From positions 1 to 43,196 of the forward strand of contig CAUJHV010000042.1 of assembly GCA_963205115.1 (NCBI GenBank): DNA of 43,196 nt. The letters run 5' to 3'. Of this stretch, positions 1 to 7,542 are shown one piece after another. Every line of letters starts with the position of its first letter. The stretch's first letter is position 1. This DNA comes from Pseudomonadota bacterium. GTDB lineage: Bacteria > Pseudomonadota > Gammaproteobacteria > Burkholderiales > Burkholderiaceae_C. The notes under the pieces were generated by a model, which worked only from the letters and a program-made list of their open reading frames with translations, was not told where the DNA came from and made no database searches. Position numbers and translations under genes: made by a program.

Positions 1-234
1 CCGAGCGCGGCCGAGGATGCGGCAGTGGCTGCCGGTGCCGGCGTGGATGTGCGCAGCCTGCGTGCCGCGTGGGACGCCATCGTCAACGAGACCCTGACCG
101 AGGCCACCCTGGTGCGTCCGCAGGTTCGCGGCTACGTGCCCGAAGGCAAGCACGGGCGTCATTCCGAGCACCTGGGCTACCTGCTCGGCGAGATGCAAGG
201 CCTGGCCCGCGCCCACCCGGGCGCCACCTGGTAA
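1..234 (+). CDS. paaC: Phenylacetyl-CoA epoxidase subunit PaaC, 3' end only
   Basis: The reading frame is open from base 1 and ends at TAA 232-234, so only the last 77 residues are present and the start lies outside the window. The tail GKHGRHSEHLGYLLGEMQ followed by a final PGATW matches the C-terminus of PaaC (older name PaaI), the non-catalytic ferritin-like partner of PaaA in the phenylacetyl-CoA 1,2-epoxidase complex. The complex acts in the cytoplasm. The next gene, paaD, begins 10 bp downstream and paaE follows, which is the usual paaABCDE order. Identification rests on this tail and on the context together. Confidence 0.9.
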   Translation, partial: PSAAEDAAVAAGAGVDVRSLRAAWDAIVNETLTEATLVRPQVRGYVPEGKHGRHSEHLGYLLGEMQGLARAHPGATW

Positions 235-244
235 GGCGGAGACC

Positions 245-727
245 ATGAGCACAGTCGTGGAACAGGTCTGGGCGACCCTGGCGCATCTGACCGACCCGGA
301 GATCCCGGTGGTGACCCTGCGCGAGCTGGGCATCCTCCGGGATGTCACCGAAACGCCGGACGGGGTGGAGGTGGTCATTACCCCCACCTATACCGGCTGC
401 CCGGCCATGGGGCAGATCGAGGATGACGTCAGGGGGGCGTTGGACAAGGCCGGCATTGCGGCCCGCGTCATCACCCGTCTGGCCCCGGCCTGGACCACTG
501 ACTGGATCAGCGCCGAAGGCCGCGAGAAGCTGCGCCGCTACGGCATCGCCCCGCCCGGCGCCTGCGCCGATGCACAACCCATTCACCTGGTCGCGCGCGG
601 CATCACCTGCCCGCGCTGCGACAGCGCCCAGACCGAACGCCTGTCGGCCTTCGGCTCGACCGCCTGCAAGTCCCTCTACCGCTGCCTGAGCTGCCGCGAA
701 CCCTTCGAGCACTTCAAGCCCATCTGA
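245..727 (+). CDS. paaD: Phenylacetate-CoA oxygenase maturation protein PaaD
   Basis: This 160-residue protein has an N-terminal MIP18/DUF59 domain (about residues 5-80) with the family motifs DPEIPVVTLRELGI and PTYTGCPAM. The C-terminal zinc-ribbon-like tail carries CPRC near residue 123 and CKSLYRCLSC near 145-154, and ends in FEHFKPI, typical of PaaD (PaaJ). PaaD-family proteins are thought to help assemble the iron or Fe-S centres of the epoxidase and reductase rather than to catalyse a step. The gene sits 10 bp after paaC and 27 bp before paaE, consistent with one transcript. The cysteines are all present and nothing looks truncated. Confidence 0.93.
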   Translation: MSTVVEQVWATLAHLTDPEIPVVTLRELGILRDVTETPDGVEVVITPTYTGCPAMGQIEDDVRGALDKAGIAARVITRLAPAWTTDWISAEGREKLRRYGIAPPGACADAQPIHLVARGITCPRCDSAQTERLSAFGSTACKSLYRCLSCREPFEHFKPI

Positions 728-754
728 GCCAGCCCATCCGAGAGCCTGTCCGTC

Positions 755-1828
755 ATGATCCATTTCCACTCCCTGCGCGTGAGCGAGATCCGCCGCGAGA
801 CCGACGACGCCGTGGCCGTGAGCTTCGAGGTGCCCGAGGCGCTGAAGGACAGCTTCCGCTTCGAGCCCGGCCAGTACCTGACGCTCAAGCGCGGCACGGG
901 CCCGGACGAGGCACGCCGCTCGTATTCGATCTGCGCGGCGCCCGGCGAGGCGCTGCGCGTAGGTGTGCGGCGCGTGCCGCGCGGCCTGTTCTCGCCCTGG
1001 ATGACGGGCGTGCTCCAGGTGGGCGATACGCTGGACGTGATGGAGCCGCAAGGCCGCTTCGGCCAGGTGCTGGCGAAGGCCGCTCCGGCGCATGTGCTGC
1101 TGATCGCCGGCGGCAGCGGCATCACGCCCATCCTGTCGATCCTGCGCACCTTGCTGGCGCAGAACGACCGCACGCGCTGCACGCTGCTGTACGGCAACCG
1201 CAACGCCGCCTCGACGATGTTCAAGGAAGAGATCGAGGACCTGAAGAACCTGCACCTCACGCGGCTGGCGCTGCACCCGGTGTTTTCGCGTGAGCAGGTG
1301 GACTCGCCGCTCTACTCCGGACGCCTGGACCGCGAGCGGCTGTTGCGCTTCCTGGGCACGCTGATCGACCCTTCGGACGTCGACCAGGCCTTCATCTGCG
1401 GCCCGCACGCGATGAACGACGAGGCCGAGGCCGCGCTGCGTTCGGCCGGCATCGCGCCCGAGCGCATCCACGTCGAGCGTTTCGGCCTGCCGCCGGGCCA
1501 TGTCGACAGCCCCGCAGTGCACCAGCCGCAGCCCGGCGACGCCGACGCGGCGCAGGTCACCCTGGTGCGCGATGGTCTGACGCGCGAATTTTTCTTCCGC
1601 AAGGGCGACCCCAGCATCCTGGACGCCGCGGTGCGCGAGGGCCTGGACGTGCCCTTCTCCTGCAAGAGCGGCGTCTGCGCGACCTGCCGCGCCAAGCTGC
1701 TCGAAGGCCAGGTGCGCATGGACCGCAACTTCGCGCTGGAGAAATCCGACCTCGAGGCCGGCTTCATCCTCACCTGCCAGGCGCACCCGACGACGGACCG
1801 GGTGGTCGTGTCCTTCGACGAGCGCTAA
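755..1828 (+). CDS. paaE: Phenylacetyl-CoA epoxidase reductase PaaE
   Basis: This 357-residue protein is a ferredoxin-NADP reductase-type electron carrier that feeds NADPH electrons to the PaaABC di-iron epoxidase. The N-terminal FAD-binding barrel shows RRSYSIC (about residues 50-56). The NAD(P)-binding part shows GGSGITPI (about 118-125). The C-terminal plant-type 2Fe-2S ferredoxin domain has CKSGVCATC near residues 305-313 plus a later Cys in ILTCQAHP, giving the CX4CX2C...C ligand set. Domain order FAD-NAD-2Fe-2S and length match PaaE (PaaK). The gene closes the catalytic part of the paa operon, and a TetR gene follows after 11 bp. Confidence 0.94.
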   Translation: MIHFHSLRVSEIRRETDDAVAVSFEVPEALKDSFRFEPGQYLTLKRGTGPDEARRSYSICAAPGEALRVGVRRVPRGLFSPWMTGVLQVGDTLDVMEPQGRFGQVLAKAAPAHVLLIAGGSGITPILSILRTLLAQNDRTRCTLLYGNRNAASTMFKEEIEDLKNLHLTRLALHPVFSREQVDSPLYSGRLDRERLLRFLGTLIDPSDVDQAFICGPHAMNDEAEAALRSAGIAPERIHVERFGLPPGHVDSPAVHQPQPGDADAAQVTLVRDGLTREFFFRKGDPSILDAAVREGLDVPFSCKSGVCATCRAKLLEGQVRMDRNFALEKSDLEAGFILTCQAHPTTDRVVVSFDER

Positions 1829-1839
1829 GCGCAGGCTGC

Positions 1840-2436
1840 ATGGCCCGTCCCCGCGCCGCCACCTACGACGACCAGCGCGGCCAGATCCTCCAGGCTGCCG
1901 CTGCGCTGTTTGCGCAGCGCGGCTATACCGCTGCGACGATGAACGAGGTGGCGCTGGCCAGCGGCGTGTCCAAGGCCACGCTGTACCACTACTTCACCGA
2001 CAAGCACCAGCTGCTCTCGCACATCACCAACGACCACGTTCAGCGGCTCGAGGCCCTGGTCGTGGCCGTGCGCCAGCAGCGGCTGCCGCCGCCCGAGCAC
2101 CTGCGCGAGTTGATCCTGCGTTTCATGCAGGCCTATGCCGGCTCTGAACACGCGCACCGTGTGCTCACCGAGGATGTGCGCTTCCTGGCCCCTGCGGTCC
2201 GCGGCGCGGTCGAGGACGCGCAGCGCCGCGTGGTGCAGGCCTATGCCGAGGCCGTGGCCGCCGTGCGGCCGGACCTCGGCCCGGTGCTGCACAAGCCGCT
2301 GGCCATGCTGCTGTTCGGCATGATCAACTGGACCTTCACCTGGCTGCGGCCGGAAGGCCAGCTCACGCACGAGGCGCTGGCGCCGGTGGTGGTGGAGCTC
2401 TTCCTGGGCGGGCTGGCGGCCGTGTCGGCGCGTTAA
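1840..2436 (+). CDS. paaR: TetR/AcrR-family regulator, probably of the paa genes
   Basis: This is a 198-residue TetR-type repressor. The N-terminal HTH (about residues 10-57) reads ILQAAAALFAQRGYTAATM, then VSKATLYHYFTDKHQLL, the classic TetR signature. The rest is a helical ligand-binding domain with no recognisable specificity motif. It begins 11 bp after paaE, so it is very likely co-transcribed. In Burkholderiales a TetR regulator (PaaR) beside the paa genes responds to phenylacetyl-CoA, and I assign that role by position only. It could instead control the downstream binding-protein gene. Confidence 0.8.
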   Translation: MARPRAATYDDQRGQILQAAAALFAQRGYTAATMNEVALASGVSKATLYHYFTDKHQLLSHITNDHVQRLEALVVAVRQQRLPPPEHLRELILRFMQAYAGSEHAHRVLTEDVRFLAPAVRGAVEDAQRRVVQAYAEAVAAVRPDLGPVLHKPLAMLLFGMINWTFTWLRPEGQLTHEALAPVVVELFLGGLAAVSAR

Positions 2437-2471
2437 GCTTCGACGCTTCCCTGACGACGTCTTCCGCTGCC

Positions 2472-3158
2472 ATGTCCACCCCGCTGCGACTGATTTCCTC
2501 GATGGCCACGCGCCAGGTGCTCGACGAGTCCCTGGCCGCCTACACCGCACACAGTGGCCAAGCCGTGCAGGCGGAGTCCGTGGGCGGGGTGGATGCCGCT
2601 CGGCGCGTGGCGGCCGGCGAAGCCTTCGACGGCGTGGTGCTGGCCGCCAATGCCATCGACACATTGATCGCCTCGGGCCGGGCGCTGTCGCCGCGTGTGG
2701 ACTGGGTGCGTTCGGGGGTTTATGTCGCCGTACGCGCCGATGCGCAGAAGCCGGCGATCGGCAGCGAAGACGCGGTGCGTGCCGCCGTGCTGGCCGCCAC
2801 AGGCGTCGGCTTTTCCACCGGCCCCAGTGGCGTGCACCTGGCCAAGCTCTTCGAACGCTGGGGCATCGCAGCCGCCCTTCAGGACCGCATCGTGCAGGCG
2901 CCTGCGGGCGTGCCCGTCGCGCGGCTGCTGGCCGAAGGCCGCGTGTCGCTGGGTTTCCAGCAGCTCAGCGAACTCCTGAACGCGCCAGGCATCCAGATCC
3001 TCGGCCCCTTGCCCGATGCGATCCAGATCGTCACGACCTTCTCGGGCGCGGTCTGCGCCACGGCTGCCGATCCCCAACGCGTGCGCGCCTTGCTGGACTG
3101 GCTGTCCTCGCCGGCCACGGCGCCAGCGGTTCGCCGGCAGGGCATGGAGCCGGCCTGA
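2472..3158 (+). CDS. Signal-less ModA-like substrate-binding domain protein
   Basis: This 228-residue protein resembles the type 2 periplasmic binding fold of molybdate-binding ModA proteins, with SSMATRQVLDESLAAY at the start and GFQQLSELL near residues 160-168. The N-terminus goes straight into the first beta strand (TPLRLISSMA), and there is no signal peptide, lipobox or membrane segment, so it should stay in the cytoplasm. No ABC permease or ATPase gene is nearby. It follows the TetR gene by 35 bp on the same strand and is probably the last gene of that transcript. A ligand-sensing or other soluble role is possible. Function is unknown. Confidence 0.72.
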   Translation: MSTPLRLISSMATRQVLDESLAAYTAHSGQAVQAESVGGVDAARRVAAGEAFDGVVLAANAIDTLIASGRALSPRVDWVRSGVYVAVRADAQKPAIGSEDAVRAAVLAATGVGFSTGPSGVHLAKLFERWGIAAALQDRIVQAPAGVPVARLLAEGRVSLGFQQLSELLNAPGIQILGPLPDAIQIVTTFSGAVCATAADPQRVRALLDWLSSPATAPAVRRQGMEPA

Positions 3159-3191
3159 GCGCAGCGGGCGCGCAGCCCGCGCACCAGGCGC

Positions 3192-3569
3192 TCAGTCGGG
3201 ACTCGTCGACAGGCGCTCGATCCGGTTGCGCAGGGCTTGCCACAGGCTGGGCCACACCGAGCGGTCGTCGCCGGCCGCCGAGGACTCGAGGTAGTGCGCC
3301 ATGTTCGCCATCCGCGGATGGCCCAGCATGCGCAGCACGGTCTTCAGGCTGTGGGCCACGCGGCGCAGGGCCGCACCGTCACCGCGCTGCAGCGCGGCGT
3401 CACCGTCCTGCAGATCCTGCAGGAACTGCCGCTTCGATTGCTGCAGCATCACGGCGAACAGCGCGGCATCGCCTTCGAAATAGCGCTCCACGGCGTCCGC
3501 ACGTGCCTCGGGAGAGCCGTCGGGTGGTCCTTGCGGCTCAGGCGGCGCAGGACCTGTTGCGTGGTTCAT
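3192..3569 (-). CDS. Hpt (histidine phosphotransfer) domain protein
   Basis: This 125-residue protein consists of a Pro-rich N-terminal 25 residues and one helical Hpt domain. The phospho-accepting site is His73 in AHSLKTVLRMLG, matching the HxLKG/T pattern of Hpt modules. It has no kinase or receiver domain, so it should act as a soluble phosphate shuttle between a hybrid kinase and a response regulator. It begins 6 bp after the stop of the upstream response regulator (3576-4214) and the two surely form one unit. No partner kinase is adjacent. The kinase at 29415-31955 has its own Hpt. Confidence 0.85.
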   Translation of the reverse strand: MNHATGPAPPEPQGPPDGSPEARADAVERYFEGDAALFAVMLQQSKRQFLQDLQDGDAALQRGDGAALRRVAHSLKTVLRMLGHPRMANMAHYLESSAAGDDRSVWPSLWQALRNRIERLSTSPD

Positions 3570-3575
3570 GTGTCT

Positions 3576-4214
3576 TCAGCCCGACGCGGAGCCGGCACGC
3601 GGTGCGGCCCAGCGGGCCAGCAGCGGCGGCAGTTCCGCCACCAGTCGTGACTTGTGGATGACCGGCAGGCCCTGCAGCGCAAAGTCGAAGGGCCCCCGCT
3701 GATCCGCGTCCAGCGAGGTCACGACGATCAGCGACATGCGCTTGAACTGCGGATGCGAGCGCAGGCTGGTGATCAGGGTCGCGCCATCGATGCCCGGCAG
3801 CAGGATGTCGACGATCAGGATGTCGGGGTCGAGGCGCCCGGCCATCGCCAGGCCACCGATGCCGTCGTGGGCCACGTGCACGTCGGCATGGGGCAGATGC
3901 TGCTTGACGAGCAGGCTCACGAGGTTCTGGTAGTGCGCCGAATCTTCGATGAGCAGCACGCGCCAGGGCACGCCACCGGGCTCGCCGGCCGGGTCGGCGG
4001 GCCGTTCAGCGGCCGCCGAGTGGCGCCGGTCGATCCAGGCCTGAAGGGACACACGCGAAATCCGGCGGTGGCCGCCGGGCGTCTTCCAGGCTTCCAGTTC
4101 GCCCCGGTCGACCATCAACTGCACCGAGCGCACTGCCAGGCCCAGCAGGCGGGCTGCTTCGATCGTCGAACAATCGGAAGGGGGCGAGTTGCCGTCTCGC
4201 GCGGGTGGAGCCAT
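3576..4214 (-). CDS. Response regulator with N-terminal MerR/excisionase-like HTH and C-terminal receiver
   Basis: I chose the ATG at 4212-4214, giving 212 residues. In-frame ATGs at 4253 and 4346 are possible, but they add only non-conserved residues. None of the three has a well-placed ribosome site. Residues about 15-65 form a MerR/BldC/excisionase-type winged HTH (STIEAARLLGLAVRSVQLM, then TPGGHRRI). Residues about 84-205 are a receiver with acidic pocket ED at 90-91, phospho-acceptor Asp136 in ILIVDILLPGIDG, and a Lys in VIHKS. The DNA-binding domain comes before the receiver, the reverse of the usual order. The Hpt gene follows 6 bp later. Target genes are unknown. Confidence 0.82.
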   Translation of the reverse strand: MAPPARDGNSPPSDCSTIEAARLLGLAVRSVQLMVDRGELEAWKTPGGHRRISRVSLQAWIDRRHSAAAERPADPAGEPGGVPWRVLLIEDSAHYQNLVSLLVKQHLPHADVHVAHDGIGGLAMAGRLDPDILIVDILLPGIDGATLITSLRSHPQFKRMSLIVVTSLDADQRGPFDFALQGLPVIHKSRLVAELPPLLARWAAPRAGSASG

Positions 4215-4563
4215 CAGGCAATTCTGCCGAATTGCCCGGCCTGTGCGAACCATTTCCCTTGATTTGCAATCGATAACAGTGATAAGCGCCGGACGGGCCA
4301 ACGGCACACATGCAAATGTCCATCCGCGGCGATTTGCGAGATTCACGGCATTTGGGCCACAGACAAGTCAAGTCCACCGGCCCGCTATGCCGTCAGGAAG
4401 CCCTATTTCGTGACATTTTTCACATGTTTCAATTGGTATCTTTAGTGTGCGAAATTGCTGAAACTGCTGAAAGCGAGCGTTTTTTTGGTGCCGAACGAGG
4501 TCGATGTTTTTTGCCGCCCTTTGTGGCGTAAGTGAGACGTTAGGCGGTGGTGGCAGGCAGGCT
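4215..4563. other. Non-coding 349-bp gap, AT-rich upstream region of the response regulator
   Basis: No credible gene lies here. The stretch 4400-4510 is strikingly AT-rich for this genome and holds three tandem 9-mers (listed separately), so it is probably the control region of the minus-strand regulator-Hpt pair. I found no convincing -35/-10 pair on the minus strand and no clear terminator for the dehydrogenase gene that ends at 4564. If the regulator really starts at 4253 or 4346, the gap shrinks accordingly. Confidence 0.6.
4446..4472 (-). repeat. Three tandem 9-mers, possible operator
   Basis: On the minus strand the sequence reads TTTCAGCAG, TTTCAGCAA, TTTCGCACA in direct succession. 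The first two copies differ at one base, and the third keeps TTTC and a C/A-rich end. They lie about 230 bp upstream of the response-regulator start. MerR/BldC-like HTH proteins can bind head-to-tail on direct repeats, so autoregulation is a reasonable guess, but it is only inference. Confidence 0.4.
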
Positions 4564-5643
4564 TTATGTCCCGGCTGCCGAGATGGCCGCGGCAATGGCC
4601 TCGCCCATCTGCGTGGTCGACGCCGTGCCGCCGAGGTCACCCGTTCGCGGTCCGTCGACCAGTACCCGTTCGATGGCCGCCAGCATCGCATCGTGCGCGT
4701 CACGGTGGCCCAGGAAGTCCAGCATCATTGCGGCCGACCAGATCATGGCCACCGGGTTGGCGATGTTGCGGCCGTAGATGTCCGGCGCGGAGCCGTGTAC
4801 CGGCTCGAACAGGCTGGGGCCTGTGCGCTCGGGCGGGAGAGTGGCGCTGGGCGCGATGCCGATGGTGCCGGTGCAGGCCGGGCCCAGGTCCGACAGGATG
4901 TCGCCGAAGAGGTTGGTGGCGGCCACCACATCGAAGCGCTGCGGCTGCAGCACGAAGCGCGCGGCCAGGATGTCGATGTGTTGCTTGTCCCAGGTGATGT
5001 CCGGGAAGCGCGCAGCAGCTTCGGCGGCGCGTTCGTCCCACCAGGGCATGGAGATGGCGATGCCGTTGCTCTTGGTGGCCACGGTCACGTGCTTGCGCGC
5101 GCGGCCGCGTGCCAGGTTGAAGGCGTAGTTCAGGAGCCGCTCGCTGCCATGCCGCGTGAAGACGCTTTCCTGCAGCACGAACTCGCGCGCGGTGCCGCCG
5201 AACATCACGCCGCCCACGCTGCTGTACTCGCCCTCGGTGTTCTCGCGCACGATCATCATGTCGATGTCGCCGGGTTTGCGGTTCGCCAGCGGGCAGGGCA
5301 CGCCGGGCATCAGCCGGGCCGGGCGCAGGTTGATGTACTGGTCGAACTCGCGCCGGAAGCGCAGCAGGCTGCCCCACAGCGAGATGTGGTCCGGCACCGT
5401 GGCCGGCCAGCCCACCGCGCCGAAGAGGATGGCGTCCTGGCCTTCGAGCTGTGCCTTCCAGTCGTCCGGCATCATCTGGCCGGTCTTGGCGTAGTAGTCG
5501 CAGCTGGCCCATTCGATGGGCGTGGTGTCCAGCGTCAAGCCGAAACGGCGTGCCGCCGCGTCCAGCGCGCGCAGGCCCTCGGGCATCACTTCCTTGCCGA
5601 TGCCGTCGCCGGGAATCACGGCGATCTTCAGTGTCTTGCTCAT
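4564..5643 (-). CDS. ttuC: Tartrate dehydrogenase / D-malate dehydrogenase family protein
   Basis: This 359-residue NAD-dependent beta-decarboxylating dehydrogenase belongs to the isocitrate/isopropylmalate family. It shows IAVIPGDGIGKEV at the N-terminus, RENTEGEYS near residues 135-143, and the family signature NLFGDILSDLGP near 244-255. Length and the segment ASCDYYAKTGQMMPDDW fit the tartrate dehydrogenase/D-malate dehydrogenase branch rather than LeuB. These enzymes oxidise tartrate or D-malate in the cytoplasm. It is the third gene of a minus-strand unit and lies 48 bp after the ketopantoate-reductase-like gene. Substrate cannot be fixed from sequence, and DmlA is an equally fair name. 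Confidence 0.88.
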   Translation of the reverse strand: MSKTLKIAVIPGDGIGKEVMPEGLRALDAAARRFGLTLDTTPIEWASCDYYAKTGQMMPDDWKAQLEGQDAILFGAVGWPATVPDHISLWGSLLRFRREFDQYINLRPARLMPGVPCPLANRKPGDIDMMIVRENTEGEYSSVGGVMFGGTAREFVLQESVFTRHGSERLLNYAFNLARGRARKHVTVATKSNGIAISMPWWDERAAEAAARFPDITWDKQHIDILAARFVLQPQRFDVVAATNLFGDILSDLGPACTGTIGIAPSATLPPERTGPSLFEPVHGSAPDIYGRNIANPVAMIWSAAMMLDFLGHRDAHDAMLAAIERVLVDGPRTGDLGGTASTTQMGEAIAAAISAAGT

Positions 5644-5691
5644 GGATATCCTGGGTAGGGGTGGGTGTCGGAAATCAGCGGGCGTGGCCGG

Positions 5692-6693
5692 TCAGTTCGA
5701 CGCGGGCGCGGCCGGCGGATACAGGCCACGCACGCGGCCCATCAGCCGCGTCAGGCCGAGGATGGCGTCCACGGCCGGCGTGGGGACCTCGATCCGCTGC
5801 GCGATCTCGTGCACGGCGCCCACGATGGCATCCAGCTCGATCGGGCGAGCGGCTTCGACGTCCTGCAGCATCGAGGTCTTGAAGGCACCCAGCCGGCGCG
5901 TCACCGCATTGCGGTCCTGCGGCGTCTGGTCGACGGGGCAGCCGATGCGTGCGCCGACCGCGGCGGCTTCCTGCATCGCCTGGGCGCAGAAGTCGCGCAC
6001 CAGCGGGTCGTCCAGCAGCTGGTCGATGGTGGCGCCGGTGAGCGCGCTGATGGGGTTCATGGTCAGGTTGCCCCACAACTTGTACCAGATGTCGCGCCGC
6101 ACATCGGCGCTGTGCGTGGGCTCGAATCCGGCCTGCGCCAGCATATCGGCCAGCTGCTGCACACGCGCGCTGCGCCCGCCGCGGGGCTCGCCGACGATCA
6201 GGCCCTGGCCCATCTTGTGCAATACCAGCCCGGGCTGCGGCGACGAGCAGCTGATGTGCACGACGCAGCCGATGACTTGTGCGGCCGGCAGCACGCGGGC
6301 GATGCCACCGCCGGGATCCACGCTGTCCAGCGGTCGGCCCTCGAATCCCGGTAGGCCGTCGCAGAACCACCAGGGCACGCCGTTCATCGCAGGCAACACC
6401 AGGGTGTGCGGCCCGATCAGCGGCGCCAGCGTGGGCGCCAGCGCCGGCAGCGCCGGGCCCTTGACGGTGATCACCACCAGGTCCTGCACGCCCAGGTCGG
6501 CGGGCTGGTCGCTGGCCACGGCCGGCGCCTGCAGCAGCGTGTCGCCCGACTGCACGCGCCAGCCCTGCGTGCGCAGTGCGGCCAGCGTGGCGCCGCGGGC
6601 CAGCGCGCTGACCTGTGCCTGCCCGGCACGGGCCAGCCGCGTGCCGATGAAGCCGCCGATCGAGCCGGCGCCGACAATGCACACGCGGGTCAT
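5692..6693 (-). CDS. 2-dehydropantoate 2-reductase family protein (PanE/ApbA-like)
   Basis: This 333-residue protein has an N-terminal Rossmann motif MTRVCIVGAGSIGGFIGTRL, the KGPALPA segment and a helical C-terminal domain with DIWYKLWGNLTMNPISALTG, all typical of the ketopantoate reductase family. The ATG at 6691-6693 overlaps the TGA of the upstream flavin reductase (ATGA), which fixes the start and shows translational coupling. PanE itself makes pantoate with NADPH. The operon here (flavin reductase, tartrate-type dehydrogenase, MFS pump opposite) suggests a catabolic paralogue acting on another 2-oxo acid, so I give no symbol. Confidence 0.87.
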   Translation of the reverse strand: MTRVCIVGAGSIGGFIGTRLARAGQAQVSALARGATLAALRTQGWRVQSGDTLLQAPAVASDQPADLGVQDLVVITVKGPALPALAPTLAPLIGPHTLVLPAMNGVPWWFCDGLPGFEGRPLDSVDPGGGIARVLPAAQVIGCVVHISCSSPQPGLVLHKMGQGLIVGEPRGGRSARVQQLADMLAQAGFEPTHSADVRRDIWYKLWGNLTMNPISALTGATIDQLLDDPLVRDFCAQAMQEAAAVGARIGCPVDQTPQDRNAVTRRLGAFKTSMLQDVEAARPIELDAIVGAVHEIAQRIEVPTPAVDAILGLTRLMGRVRGLYPPAAPASN

Positions 6694-7400
6694 GGCGCGC
6701 TTCCACCCGTGACCGCAGCTTCCGCTGCGGTCGCGCGTTGGACCTTGTCGGCCGAGCCTTCCAGGCCGCCCAGCAGCGCGCTCTGGTTGCCGGGGATGAC
6801 CATGCTGAATTGCGAATCGACGCTGGTGTAGTCGTAGTAGCCCATGCGCGCGATGGGCCGGATCTTCAGCACATCGACCAGGCCCCGGGCATCCAGCACC
6901 TCGTCGGCGATGTGCACGGCCACGACTCGGCCGAAGACGACGTCGGCGCTGCCCATCTTGCCGTTGCCAGGAAAGCGCAGCGTGTTCAGATAGACGCACT
7001 CGAAGTGGATCGGCGAGGCCTTGACGCGCATCGGCTTGACCAGCCGCGACGGCGCCTTCTCCAGGCCGGCGAGCTCGAACTCGTCGACATCCGCCGGCAC
7101 TTCCTGCGCGCTGATGTTGACGGCCTCGCGCAGGTCCCAGGTCGCCATGTTCCAGACAAATTCGCCGGTCTGCTCGGCATTGCGCACGCTGTCCTTGCGC
7201 CGCCCGCTGCTGTCCTGGTTGGCGCAGAACAGCACGATGGGCGGATCGAAGGTGACGTTCTGGAACTGACTGAACGGCGCCAGGTTGTGGCGGCCCTCAC
7301 CATCGACGGTGGAGATCCAGCCGATCGGCCGTGGGATCACGCAGGATTTGAACGGGTCGTGTGGCAGGCCATGCGCGGTCTTGCCGGGCTCGTAGAACAT
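6690..7400 (-). CDS. Flavin reductase-like protein (FMN-binding split barrel)
   Basis: The start is set at the ATG 7398-7400, giving 236 residues that begin MFYEPGKTAHGLPHDPFKSC. The upstream open stretch is not conserved-looking. The motif VIPRPIGWISTVDGEGRHNL, then APFSQFQNVTFDPP, is characteristic of the flavin-reductase-like split-barrel family, which binds FMN or FAD. Members include flavin reductases for two-component monooxygenases and uncharacterised FMN proteins. It is the first gene of the minus-strand unit and its TGA overlaps the next start. A 142-bp divergent region separates it from the MFS gene. Confidence 0.86.
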   Translation of the reverse strand: MFYEPGKTAHGLPHDPFKSCVIPRPIGWISTVDGEGRHNLAPFSQFQNVTFDPPIVLFCANQDSSGRRKDSVRNAEQTGEFVWNMATWDLREAVNISAQEVPADVDEFELAGLEKAPSRLVKPMRVKASPIHFECVYLNTLRFPGNGKMGSADVVFGRVVAVHIADEVLDARGLVDVLKIRPIARMGYYDYTSVDSQFSMVIPGNQSALLGGLEGSADKVQRATAAEAAVTGGSAP

Positions 7401-7542
7401 GCAAACGCCTCCGGGCGGATCTCGACGGAGTCGGGATTGTGCGACGGCGCCAGCACCGTGCCCACGGCCTGCGGCGCCACGGCTGCACAGTCGCGCGCGC
7501 GGCAGCGGCGGTACGGCCCGCGTGTTACTGTGCCCGCCGCCC

